From: Xenorhabdus beddingii
Lineage (GTDB): Bacteria; Pseudomonadota; Gammaproteobacteria; Enterobacterales; Enterobacteriaceae
DNA: 38,214 nucleotides
NCBI RefSeq assembly: GCF_002127545.1
Contig: NZ_MUBK01000018.1
Location: 1 to 38,214, forward strand
Reading direction: 5' to 3'
Part shown: positions 29,728 to 38,214 of the stretch, in pieces
Position numbering within the stretch: position 1 is the first letter of the stretch
Layout: every line of letters begins with the position of its first letter
Notes under the pieces: model-generated
Seen by the model: the letters and a program-made list of their open reading frames with translations, nothing else
What the model was told of the DNA's origin: nothing
The model's database searches: none
Made by a program: the position numbers and the translations under genes

Positions 29728-32700
29728 TTATTCGTCTTCCAGCTCGATGTTGATACCCAACGAACGGATTTCTTTCAGCAATACGTTGAAAGATTCCGGC
29801 ATGCCTGGTTCCATCTGGTGGTTACCATCCACGATGTTTTTATACATCTTGGTACGACCGTTAACATCGTCGGATTTAACGGTGAGCATTTCTTGCAGGG
29901 TGTACGCAGCACCGTATGCTTCCAATGCCCACACTTCCATCTCACCGAAGCGCTGTCCACCGAACTGTGCCTTACCACCCAGCGGCTGCTGAGTAACCAG
30001 GCTGTAAGAACCGGTAGAACGGGCGTGCATCTTGTCATCAACCAAGTGGTTCAATTTCAGCATGTACATGTAACCAACGGTTACCTGACGCTCGAATTGT
30101 TCACCCGTGCGGCCGTCGAACAGTGTGATCTGACCGGAAGTCGGCAAGCCACCCAATTTCAGCAGCTCTTTGATTTCGGTCTCTTTTGCTCCATCAAAGA
30201 CTGGTGTTGCGATCGGCATACCTTTTCTCAGGTTTTCTGCCAGACGCATCACTTCTTCATCGGAGAAAGTCGTCAAGTCAACTTTCTGACGAGTATCATC
30301 ACCCAGATCATAAGCCTTCTGGATAAATTCACGCAGTTTGGCAACTTCTTGCTGTTGTTTCAGCATTGCATTGATCTTGTCACCAATGCCTTTTGCCGCC
30401 ATACCCAAGTGAGTTTCCAGGATCTGACCGATGTTCATACGTGATGGTACGCCCAGTGGGTTCAGTACGATGTCAACAGGTGTCCCATTTTCATCGTAAG
30501 GCATGTCTTCGATCGGGTTGATCTTGGAAATAACACCCTTGTTACCGTGACGACCTGCCATCTTGTCACCAGGCTGGATTTGACGTTTCACAGCCAGATA
30601 CACTTTGACAATTTTCAGCACGCCAGGTGCCAGATCGTCGCCCTGTGTGATCTTGCGGCGTTTGGCATCCAGTTTTTTCTCGAACTCAGTTTTCAGTTCG
30701 TCATACTGTTCTGCCAGTTGCTCTAGCTGATTTTGTTTTTCTTCATCAGCCAGACCCAGCTCCAACCAACGCTGACGAGGCAGTTTGCCGAGTTTTTCCG
30801 CTTCGATGCCACCCGCAACCAGTACAGAGTGAATACGGGCAAACAAGCCGGCTTCGAAAATTTGCAGTTCTTCTGTCAGGTCTTTCTTCGCCTCACGCAA
30901 CTGCATTTCTTCGATTTCTAATGCACGCTTGTCTTTTTCTACGCCATCGCGGGTAAAGACTTGTACATCGATAACAGTACCAGAAACACCGTTTGGTACG
31001 CGCAGAGAAGAGTCTTTAACATCAGACGCTTTCTCACCGAAGATCGCACGCAGCAGTTTTTCTTCTGGCGTGAGTTGAGTTTCACCTTTTGGTGTCACTT
31101 TACCCACCAGAATGTCGCCACCTTTCACTTCTGCACCGATATAAACGATACCGGATTCGTCCAGTTTAGACAGCGCAGCCTCACCCACGTTAGGGATGTC
31201 AGCCGTGATCTCTTCAGGCCCTAGTTTGGTGTCACGGGACACACAAGCCAGTTCTTGAATGTGAATGGTCGTGAAACGGTCTTCCTGTACAACACGTTCA
31301 GAGACGAGGATGGAGTCCTCGAAGTTATAACCATTCCATGGCATGAACGCCACGCGCATGTTCTGACCCAGTGCCAATTCACCCAAGTCGGTGGATGGAC
31401 CATCAGCCAATACGTCACCACGCTCTACCAGTTCACCCAGAGAAACACATGGCATCTGGTTGATACAGGTATTCTGGTTAGAACGGGTATATTTGGTCAG
31501 GTTATAGATATCAATGCCCGCTTCACCTGCGTACATTTCATCTTCATTAACCTTGATAACGATACGGGATGCGTCAACGTACTGAACCATACCGCCGCGT
31601 TTAGCAACAGAGGTTACCCCGGAGTCAACCGCTACCGCACGCTCCATGCCTGTTCCGACCAGCGGCTTGTCAGCACGCAGTGTTGGAACCGCCTGACGTT
31701 GCATGTTCGCACCCATCAATGCACGGTTGGCGTCATCGTGTTCAAGGAATGGGATCAAGGAAGCACCGACGGACACGATCTGCTGTGTCGAAACGTCCAT
31801 GTACTGAACCTGATCACGGTTGAACAAACTTGATTCATCGTAATGACGGCAAGTGACCAATTCTTCAACGAAGTGGCCTTCTTCATCCAATACGGTGTTA
31901 GCCTGTGCGATAACGTAATTACCTTCTTCGATCGCAGACAGGTAGTGAATTTCATCAGTCACTACACCATCACGAACCAAGCGGTAAGGGGTTTCAAGGA
32001 AACCATACTCATTGGTACGCGCATAAACGGACAATGAGTTAATCAAACCGATGTTTGGACCTTCAGGCGTTTCGATTGGACATACACGACCATAGTGAGT
32101 CGGGTGTACGTCTCGAACTTCAAAGCCTGCACGTTCACGAGTCAGACCGCCCGGACCCAACGCAGAAATACGGCGTTTGTGGGTGATTTCAGACAGTGGG
32201 TTGTTTTGGTCCATGAACTGAGAAAGCTGGCTGGAACCAAAGAACTCTTTCACCGCCGCAGAAATTGGCTTGGCGTTGATCATGTCCTGTGGCATCAGAG
32301 TATCCAGATCGCCCAGAGACAGGCGCTCTTTCACGGCGCGCTCTACACGAACCAAGCCGACGCGGAACTGGTTTTCAGCCATTTCGCCAACGGAACGGAT
32401 ACGACGGTTGCCCAAGTGGTCGATATCATCGACTTCACCTTTACCGTTACGGATATCGATGAGCTTTTTCATCACGTCGGTGATGTCTGATTTGCTCAGG
32501 ATACCGGAACCTTCGATCTCATTGCGGTCCAGAGAACGGTTGAACTTCATGCGACCAACCGCAGACAGATCATAACGATCTTCAGAGAAGAACAGGTTCT
32601 CAAACAGATTTTCTGCGGCTTCTCGTGTTGGTGGTTCACCCGGACGCATCATGCGATAAATTTCAACCAGTGCGCTCAGGCGATCGTTGGTTGGGTCAAC

Positions 32701-33756
32701 ACGCAGAGTTTCGGAAATGTATGCACCGTGATCCAAATCGTTGGTAAACAGGGTCTCGATAGTTTTGTGACCAGACTGACTCAAACGTGCCAGCAGATCC
32801 AAAGAGAGTTCCATGTTAGCCGCACAGATGATTTCACCTGTGTTCTGGTCGATGTAATCTTTTGCTACAACTTTACCCGCGATATATTCGACAGGGACCT
32901 CAATGCGGTCAACCTGATCTTTTTCTAACTGGCGGATATGACGAGCAGTAATACGACGGCCTTTTTCAACATAGACCTTGCCGTTCGCTTCAATATCAAA
33001 TGAAGCAGTCTCGCCACGCAGACGTTCTGGCACCAGAGTCATCTGCAATTTATTGTCGCGAATTTCGAAAACGGTTTTGTTGAAGAACAGGTTTAGGATG
33101 TCTTCAGTAGAGTAATCCATCGCGCGCAGAATAATCGAAGCCGGCAGTTTACGGCGGCGGTCGATACGCACAAACAGGTTATCTTTTGGATCAAATTCGA
33201 AATCCAACCATGAACCACGGTAAGGGATGATACGTGCGTTATACAGTACCTTACCGGATGAATGGGTTTTACCCTTATCGCTGTCAAAGAAAACGCCTGG
33301 GCTACGATGCAACTGAGATACGATAACGCGCTCAGTTCCGTTGATAACGAAAGTCCCGTTATCAGTCATGAGTGGGATCTCACCCATGTAGACTTCTTGT
33401 TCTTTGATGTCTTTGACTGTGCCTTCTGGCGCTTCGCGCTCATAGATCACCAGACGCAACTTAACGCGCAGCGGTGCGGAGAAAGTCACCCCCCGGATCT
33501 GACACTCTTTAACATCAAAAACAGGTTCGCCAAGACGGTAGCTTACATATTGCAGCTCAGAATTGCCGCTGTAACTCTGAATTGGGAACACAGAACGGAA
33601 GGCCGCTTCCAGTCCATTCTGGCCTTCAGGATCTTGCTCGATAAACTTCTGGAACGAGTCAAGTTGGATAGAAAGAAGGTATGGAACATCCAAAACTTGT
33701 GGACGTTTACCAAAATCCTTACGAATACGTTTTTTCTCGGTATAGGAGTAAACCAT
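29728..33756 (-). CDS. rpoB: RNA polymerase beta subunit
   Basis: A 1342-residue protein, the same length as E. coli RpoB, starting [16 protein letters not shown] at ATG 33754-33756 behind GAGGA; the open frame continues 22 codons upstream into the leader but is not family sequence. The rifampicin-binding region reads [30 protein letters not shown], wild type at the positions equivalent to D516, H526 and S531, so no resistance change is seen there. The C-terminal [25 protein letters not shown] clamp region and NIELEDE end are conserved. It pairs with RpoC to form the core enzyme. Confidence 0.98.
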   Translation of the reverse strand: MVYSYTEKKRIRKDFGKRPQVLDVPYLLSIQLDSFQKFIEQDPEGQNGLEAAFRSVFPIQSYSGNSELQYVSYRLGEPVFDVKECQIRGVTFSAPLRVKLRLVIYEREAPEGTVKDIKEQEVYMGEIPLMTDNGTFVINGTERVIVSQLHRSPGVFFDSDKGKTHSSGKVLYNARIIPYRGSWLDFEFDPKDNLFVRIDRRRKLPASIILRAMDYSTEDILNLFFNKTVFEIRDNKLQMTLVPERLRGETASFDIEANGKVYVEKGRRITARHIRQLEKDQVDRIEVPVEYIAGKVVAKDYIDQNTGEIICAANMELSLDLLARLSQSGHKTIETLFTNDLDHGAYISETLRVDPTNDRLSALVEIYRMMRPGEPPTREAAENLFENLFFSEDRYDLSAVGRMKFNRSLDRNEIEGSGILSKSDITDVMKKLIDIRNGKGEVDDIDHLGNRRIRSVGEMAENQFRVGLVRVERAVKERLSLGDLDTLMPQDMINAKPISAAVKEFFGSSQLSQFMDQNNPLSEITHKRRISALGPGGLTRERAGFEVRDVHPTHYGRVCPIETPEGPNIGLINSLSVYARTNEYGFLETPYRLVRDGVVTDEIHYLSAIEEGNYVIAQANTVLDEEGHFVEELVTCRHYDESSLFNRDQVQYMDVSTQQIVSVGASLIPFLEHDDANRALMGANMQRQAVPTLRADKPLVGTGMERAVAVDSGVTSVAKRGGMVQYVDASRIVIKVNEDEMYAGEAGIDIYNLTKYTRSNQNTCINQMPCVSLGELVERGDVLADGPSTDLGELALGQNMRVAFMPWNGYNFEDSILVSERVVQEDRFTTIHIQELACVSRDTKLGPEEITADIPNVGEAALSKLDESGIVYIGAEVKGGDILVGKVTPKGETQLTPEEKLLRAIFGEKASDVKDSSLRVPNGVSGTVIDVQVFTRDGVEKDKRALEIEEMQLREAKKDLTEELQIFEAGLFARIHSVLVAGGIEAEKLGKLPRQRWLELGLADEEKQNQLEQLAEQYDELKTEFEKKLDAKRRKITQGDDLAPGVLKIVKVYLAVKRQIQPGDKMAGRHGNKGVISKINPIEDMPYDENGTPVDIVLNPLGVPSRMNIGQILETHLGMAAKGIGDKINAMLKQQQEVAKLREFIQKAYDLGDDTRQKVDLTTFSDEEVMRLAENLRKGMPIATPVFDGAKETEIKELLKLGGLPTSGQITLFDGRTGEQFERQVTVGYMYMLKLNHLVDDKMHARSTGSYSLVTQQPLGGKAQFGGQRFGEMEVWALEAYGAAYTLQEMLTVKSDDVNGRTKMYKNIVDGNHQMEPGMPESFNVLLKEIRSLGINIELEDE

Positions 33757-34096
33757 AGGGTTCCTCAGCTCGCTGATAAGTGACCCACTCTGTCCGCCCT
33801 TAAGGACAGCACTCTGCAACACTATTTTTTTCGAACAGAAAATAGAATATTTTCCGTAATACCCATTACTATTACTCTTAAATCATTTCATTGCGTGACT
33901 TGACTACCGAGCTACCCGAGTGGATCGTAGCTGAGAACGCAGTATATTAAGTCGTCAATAGGAAAAAGTATTCTGGGTTAATTAGCAGCCAAACAGTGTG
34001 AAATGCTACTAACTCCCTACAGCGCAAAAAGGCTGGCGATTAAAAAATCGCCAGCCGCCAGCCTTAAAAAATCAGGCTGCGAACTTCAAACTGATC
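33757..34096 (-). promoter_or_regulatory. rplL-rpoB intergenic leader
   Basis: A 340-bp gap of the same scale as the E. coli rplL-rpoB gap (about 320 bp), which carries an attenuator and an RNase III processing site. The attenuator lies next to rplL (34026-34056, listed separately). Around 33894-33945 short complementary segments (for example TAGCT/AGCTA and an outer TGCGT/ACGCA) could form the processing stem, but I cannot define it. No gene is seen. Confidence 0.6.
34026..34056 (-). terminator. rplJL-rpoBC attenuator
   Basis: GGCTGGCGATT (34031-34041) and AATCGCCAGCC (34046-34056) are perfect 11-bp arms with a 4-nt loop; on the minus strand TTTTT follows directly. It starts 41 nt after rplL. 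In E. coli partial termination at this point lowers rpoBC expression about five-fold relative to L7/L12. Confidence 0.85.
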
Positions 34097-34462
34097 TTAC
34101 TTGATCTCAACAGAAGCACCTGCTTCTTCCAGAGATTTTTTCAGAGCTTCAGCGTCGTCTTTGCTGATAGCTTCTTTCAGTGCTGCTGGTGCGCTTTCAA
34201 CCAGGTCTTTAGCTTCTTTCAGACCCAGGCCAGTTGCGCCACGTACTGCTTTGATTACAGCAACTTTGTTAGCGCCAACGCCAGTCAGGATAACGTCGAA
34301 TTCAGTTTTTTCTTCAACTGCTTCAGCAGCACCGCCAACTACAGCAACAGCCGCAGCAGCAGAAACGCCGAATTTTTCTTCCATCATGCTGATCAGTTCA
34401 ACAACGTCCATTACAGACATTTCTGCAACTGCGTCCAGAATTTGTTCTTTAGTGATAGACAT
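34097..34462 (-). CDS. rplL: 50S ribosomal protein L7/L12
   Basis: A 121-residue protein, the same length class as E. coli. N-terminal dimerisation/L10-binding helices (about 1-32), an Ala/Val-rich hinge ([19 protein letters not shown], about 35-53) and the conserved C-terminal factor-binding domain ([34 protein letters not shown]) are in order. Four copies per ribosome, carried on L10, form the stalk that recruits translation GTPases. It follows rplJ by 63 bp; codon use is strongly biased as for highly expressed genes. Confidence 0.98.
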   Translation of the reverse strand: MSITKEQILDAVAEMSVMDVVELISMMEEKFGVSAAAAVAVVGGAAEAVEEKTEFDVILTGVGANKVAVIKAVRGATGLGLKEAKDLVESAPAALKEAISKDDAEALKKSLEEAGASVEIK

Positions 34463-34525
34463 AACAAGTGTTCCTAAAATTCAGAAAAAGTTTATACGTT
34501 AAAAAGCAACGAAGGAAATAGGCTA

Positions 34526-35023
34526 TTAAGCAGCTTCTTTCTGATCGCGTAGCGCAGCCAGAGTGCGAACCAGTTTGCCTGCAGAGGCTTCTTTCATGGT
34601 TGCCATCAGGCGTGCGATTGCTTCTTCGTAAGTTGGGAGTGTTGCCAAGCGATCAATATTTTCACCTGGGATGAACTCACCTTCAAAGGCTGCTGCTTTA
34701 ATCTCGAATGCTGGGTTCGCTTTCGCGAACTCTTTGAACAGACGAGCAGCTGCGCCCGGATGTTCAAAAGAGAAAGCAATCAAGGTTGGACCAACAAACG
34801 CTTCTTTCAGGCACTCATATTCAGTACCTTCAACAGCACGACGCAGCAGGGTATTACGTACAACACGTACGTTGACACCAGCTTCACGGCATGCTTTACG
34901 CAGGTCAGTCATCTTATCTACGGTTACGCCGCGAGAATCCGCAACAACCGCAGACAGCGCGCCTTTGGCTACTTCGCTGACTTCAGCAACAATCGCTTGT
35001 TTGTCTTGAAGATTTAGTGCCAT
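34526..35023 (-). CDS. rplJ: 50S ribosomal protein L10
   Basis: A 165-residue protein, the same as E. coli. The N-terminal rRNA-binding domain starts [27 protein letters not shown] and includes the [16 protein letters not shown] segment; the C-terminal helix (about 135-165) anchors L7/L12 dimers. GGAG lies 10 nt before ATG 35021-35023. In E. coli the L10-L12 complex represses translation of its own leader, and the long leader here is consistent with that. Confidence 0.98.
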   Translation of the reverse strand: MALNLQDKQAIVAEVSEVAKGALSAVVADSRGVTVDKMTDLRKACREAGVNVRVVRNTLLRRAVEGTEYECLKEAFVGPTLIAFSFEHPGAAARLFKEFAKANPAFEIKAAAFEGEFIPGENIDRLATLPTYEEAIARLMATMKEASAGKLVRTLAALRDQKEAA

Positions 35024-35375
35024 TAGCTTCTTGCTCCTGGATTAACCGGGAAAACCCGGAACTCACTTCACTCAAAGCACAAGATGTGCCTGAGCGCTAA
35101 AACACGGTGAGCAGAATCCAGAAAATAAATTTCTTGTGGCTCTGTCACCGTCTACGCAGGATATTAAGTAAGTAATTTATTACTACGTACTTACGCCTGC
35201 GGTCTTGGACGGGGCTTGGATTAAGGCCAAGCTCCAACCGAAAATCTGTTATTTGCCGATAACGTATTATTTTTCAAAGGATGTGTATCATCCAACACAC
35301 TATCAGGCAAATCCGAAGCGTCAGATTTTAGACAAATCTGACGCTAAGGTAAAGCGTTATTCTCAGCTTAAAGGA
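35024..35375 (-). promoter_or_regulatory. rplJ leader (L10 autoregulatory region) and rplA-rplJ gap
   Basis: This 352-bp untranslated gap matches the long E. coli rplJ leader. On the rplA side is a 12-bp perfect hairpin (AGCGTCAGATTT 35317-35328 with AAATCTGACGCT 35334-35345, loop TAGAC) without a T-run, probably a processing or partial-termination element. Nearer rplJ are GCTTGG/CCAAGC (35214-35219/35227-35232) and further paired segments fitting a folded L10-binding RNA. A promoter equivalent to E. coli PrplJ may lie near 35260-35295, but I cannot fix its boxes. Confidence 0.65.
35317..35345 (-). repeat. 12-bp perfect hairpin downstream of rplA
   Basis: Perfect 12-bp arms with a 5-nt loop begin 31 nt after the rplA stop. 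No U-run follows, so it is not a classic terminator; processing or partial pausing is more likely. Confidence 0.6.
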
Positions 35376-36509
<1,134 letters not shown>

Positions 36510-36702
36510 CTATATTTCCTCTATGTGGGTTTTATCGCCTCAAAATGAGGCTCCCCTGACGATTCAGGCCCCGTCAAAAGACCAGGCCACTTAAAGCATT
36601 ATCTCGTCTTAAGACATTATATCGTTAAGACATAACCCAGCTTATCTAGAAAGCATTATCTAAAGCTAAAAACAATGCCCAGATAAAAACAAAAGGCGCG
36701 AA

Positions 36703-36731
36703 ATTGTATGCTAATTTCACACCCTTTGCAA
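36703..36731 (-). promoter_or_regulatory. Sigma-70 promoter of rplKA (P-L11)
   Basis: On the minus strand TTGCAA (-35, 36726-36731), a 17-bp spacer and TACAAT (-10, 36703-36708) are followed by the GC-rich discriminator TTCGCGCC typical of stringently controlled ribosomal promoters. The layout and flanks resemble E. coli PrplK, and it lies just after the nusG stop. Confidence 0.8.
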
Positions 36732-36757
36732 GCGAACTTGCTTAGTTAAGCATCAGA

Positions 36758-37303
36758 TCAGCCTTTCTCTACCTGACTGAAATCCAGCTCGACAGGTGTA
36801 GCACGACCGAAGATAGAAACCGAAACTTTCAGGCGGCTCTTCTCGTAATCGACTTCTTCCACTACACCATTGAAGTCTGCAAACGGACCATCGCTGACAC
36901 GAACCATTTCGCCTGGTTCGAACAGAGTTTTTGGCCTTGGTTTATCACCAACTTGCTGAAGACGATTCATGATCGCATCAACTTCTTTATCGCTAATTGG
37001 TGCCGGACGGTCAGATGTGCCGCCGATAAAACCCATTACGCGAGGTACACTGCGAACCAGATGCCAGGTTGCATCGTTCATTACCATCTGTACCAAGACA
37101 TAGCCAGGGAAGAATTTACGCTCGCTTTTACGGCGCTGGCCACTGCGGATCTCAACAACTTCTTCTGTCGGCACCATCACTTCACCGAAAGAATCTTCCA
37201 TATCCTGTAATTTGATATGTTCACGCAGAGATTGAGCGACACGACCTTCAAACCCAGAAAATGCCTGTATGACATACCAACGCTTTTTTGGGGATTCAGA
37301 CAT
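36758..37303 (-). CDS. nusG: Transcription elongation/antitermination factor NusG
   Basis: A 181-residue protein, identical in length to E. coli. The NGN domain (about 6-120; [48 protein letters not shown]) binds the RNA polymerase clamp, and the C-terminal KOW domain (about 127-181; [30 protein letters not shown]) binds Rho or ribosomal protein S10. It follows secE by 3 bases, in the usual secE-nusG operon. Confidence 0.98.
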   Translation of the reverse strand: MSESPKKRWYVIQAFSGFEGRVAQSLREHIKLQDMEDSFGEVMVPTEEVVEIRSGQRRKSERKFFPGYVLVQMVMNDATWHLVRSVPRVMGFIGGTSDRPAPISDKEVDAIMNRLQQVGDKPRPKTLFEPGEMVRVSDGPFADFNGVVEEVDYEKSRLKVSVSIFGRATPVELDFSQVEKG

Positions 37304-37306
37304 TTT

Positions 37307-37690
37307 TTAAAACCTCAGGCCTGTAATAAATGAAACTAAACGCACCAGAATGCCATCCAATCCCCACAAAATCAGAGACATGATAGCTGTTACAGCAGCA
37401 ACAATCAGAGTTGTATGCAGAGCTTCCTGGCGAGTTGGCCAAATGACTTTACGCATTTCAATGCGGGCTTCACGGGCAAAGGCTAATGCAGCTTTACCTT
37501 TCACAGTCCACAATGCAACTGCTCCTGCAAGGGCAACAATAGCAACGACGGCTATCGCGCGCAGAGGCAGGTTATACTCTCGGTAATAGTAATTACCCAC
37601 AATAGCAACCACCAGCAGCACTGCCACCAATAGCCATTTTACTATATCAAGACCACGCCCGCTTTCTTGAGCATCGCTATTCGCACTCAT
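37307..37690 (-). CDS. secE: Preprotein translocase subunit SecE
   Basis: A 127-residue inner-membrane protein, the E. coli length. The start [19 protein letters not shown] at ATG 37688-37690 aligns with E. coli; the frame stays open to 37759 but that part is leader. Three membrane segments (about 19-36, 44-62 and 96-115) flank the conserved cytosolic amphipathic helix and [24 protein letters not shown] motif that clamps SecY. AGGTTGG provides the ribosome site. It is unaffected by the repeat-rich upstream gap. Confidence 0.97.
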   Translation of the reverse strand: MSANSDAQESGRGLDIVKWLLVAVLLVVAIVGNYYYREYNLPLRAIAVVAIVALAGAVALWTVKGKAALAFAREARIEMRKVIWPTRQEALHTTLIVAAVTAIMSLILWGLDGILVRLVSFITGLRF

Positions 37691-37925
37691 AAACCAACCT
37701 GTAACTCTATGTAAGTAACTATGATGTAAATAGATAGCCAGCTTGCCTCGCAAGAGCAAAACAAATCAGACCGAACCCAAAGATAATTGTAATTGTATCT
37801 GACTCGGCGCCATAATTCAGTAGGACTTTTGTATCATTATGATCTTTAAGCCCATCCGTTGTATCAGAGCCTATCTCACCAATAATTAAGAATAGCAGCC
37901 AAATAACAATTTATCTTGTAATTAG

Positions 37926-37953
37926 ACAACCATCGATGAACAACCATTGATGA
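37926..37953. repeat. 14-bp tandem duplication
   Basis: ACAACCATCGATGA and ACAACCATTGATGA are adjacent 14-bp copies with one mismatch. It lies 27 bp from a separate 13-bp array, and its right copy overlaps one arm of an inverted repeat. Confidence 0.75.
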
Positions 37954-37980
37954 GATAGGTTCTTCTTAAGACAAGGCTCT

Positions 37981-38045
37981 AAAACTCAGTCCCAAAACCA
38001 AATTCTAAAACTAAGTCCTAAAACCAAGTCCTAAAACCACACCTT
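37981..38045. repeat. 13-bp tandem repeat array, five units
   Basis: Five consecutive 13-bp units begin with AAAAC: AAAACTCAGTCCC, AAAACCAAATTCT, AAAACTAAGTCCT, AAAACCAAGTCCT, AAAACCACACCTT. The consensus is AAAACYAAGTCCT. Degenerate units may flank it on both sides (AAGACAAGGCTCT before, AAGACAACGTATA after). It lies between the tufB terminator and secE. Period and copy identity rule out a CRISPR array. Confidence 0.8.
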
Positions 38046-38055
38046 AAGACAACGT

Positions 38056-38082
38056 ATAAAAAGGGCATCTGTCGATGCCCTT
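38056..38082 (-). terminator. tufB terminator
   Basis: AAGGGCATC (38061-38069) and GATGCCCTT (38074-38082) form a 9-bp stem with a 4-nt loop; on the minus strand TTTTTAT follows. It lies about 24 nt after the tufB stop. Confidence 0.85.
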
Positions 38083-38105
38083 CCAAAATGAACACACTTA
38101 AAAAA

Positions 38106-38214
38106 TTATGCGATCACTTTAGCAACAACACCAGCACCTACAGTACGGCCACCTTCACGGATGGCGAAACGCAGACCTTCGTCCATTGCAATTGGTGCAA
38201 TCAGGGTCACGATC
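38106..38214 (-). CDS. tufB: Elongation factor Tu, C-terminal part (cut by window edge)
   Basis: The last 35 codons are visible and read [21 protein letters not shown] then [13 protein letters not shown] before TAA (38106-38108). This is the end of EF-Tu domain III, nearly identical to E. coli except for VIA in place of VLS. The symbol tufB is inferred from its position before secE-nusG; a second copy (tufA) normally lies in the str operon. The rest, and any tRNA genes upstream of it, lie beyond the window. Confidence 0.95.
   Translation of the reverse strand, partial: IVTLIAPIAMDEGLRFAIREGGRTVGAGVVAKVIA

Larger units (their letters stand above)
37691..38105 (-). promoter_or_regulatory. tufB-secE intergenic region
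   Basis: This 415-bp gap holds the tufB terminator, two short tandem-repeat arrays (37926-37953 and about 37981-38045), an inverted repeat pairing AGAGCCTATCTCA near 37865-37877 with TGAGATAGGTTCT at 37950-37962 (one mismatch), and the secE promoter, which I cannot place confidently. No tRNA gene or open frame of note is seen. Confidence 0.6.

Noticed and set aside
31221-33287. Rifampicin-resistance change in rpoB
   Set aside because: The residues equivalent to E. coli D516, H526 and S531 and their neighbours read as wild type.
25525-33783. Many plus-strand open frames of 60-210 codons opposite rpoC and rpoB
   Set aside because: The long shadow frames follow from the strong codon bias of rpoBC. 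None resembles a known protein.
37981-38045. CRISPR array
   Set aside because: Units are 13 bp, contiguous and without unique spacers, and no cas genes are nearby.
37691-38105. tRNA genes near tufB
   Set aside because: The tRNA cluster known in E. coli lies upstream of tufB, beyond the right edge; nothing in this gap folds as a cloverleaf by eye.

Overview
The window reads as enterobacterial chromosome, most likely Morganellaceae (Xenorhabdus or Photorhabdus type). The evidence is RpoB, RpoC, NusG and ribosomal proteins almost collinear with E. coli, combined with AT-rich intergenic DNA, insertion-sequence debris and accessory cassettes between housekeeping blocks. Genus assignment is inference from sequence character only.

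Layout. (1) 1-1839: transposase remnants, a DMT-family transporter gene on the minus strand, then about 590 bp of palindrome-rich DNA without a convincing gene. (2) 6856 down to 1840, all minus: a five-gene cassette of class III aminotransferase, zinc alcohol dehydrogenase, HAD phosphatase, MFS transporter and DUF1349 protein. It looks like a small-molecule biosynthesis/export operon, possibly for an amino sugar or amino alcohol. (3) 7073-22471: a compact maltose/maltodextrin regulon: malT diverging from malPQ, then malGFE (minus) diverging from malK-lamB-malM (plus), with MalT boxes and CRP sites in both divergent regions. It covers the outer-membrane porin, periplasmic binding protein, ABC transporter, cytoplasmic degradation enzymes and activator. 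(4) 22448-23826, minus: an abutting three-gene operon encoding an orphan type VI secretion Hcp (TssD), an unrecognised 220-aa protein with hydrophobic segments, and a 77-aa membrane protein. I read it as an Hcp-linked effector and immunity pair. (5) 23969-25264, minus: a secreted polysaccharide deacetylase (NodB/CE4) with an SH3-like N-terminal half. (6) 25281-38214, minus: the conserved tufB, secE-nusG, rplKA, rplJL, rpoBC block with its attenuator, leader regions and terminators. The tufB-secE gap holds two unusual short tandem-repeat arrays.

Several start codons were set by family alignment rather than by the longest open frame: rpoC (GTG at 29579), rpoB (33756), malT (9787), malK (19046), malQ (12620), malM (21448) and secE (37690). 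The likeliest places for undescribed biology are the aminotransferase-dehydrogenase-phosphatase-exporter cassette and the Hcp-linked putative toxin/immunity pair.
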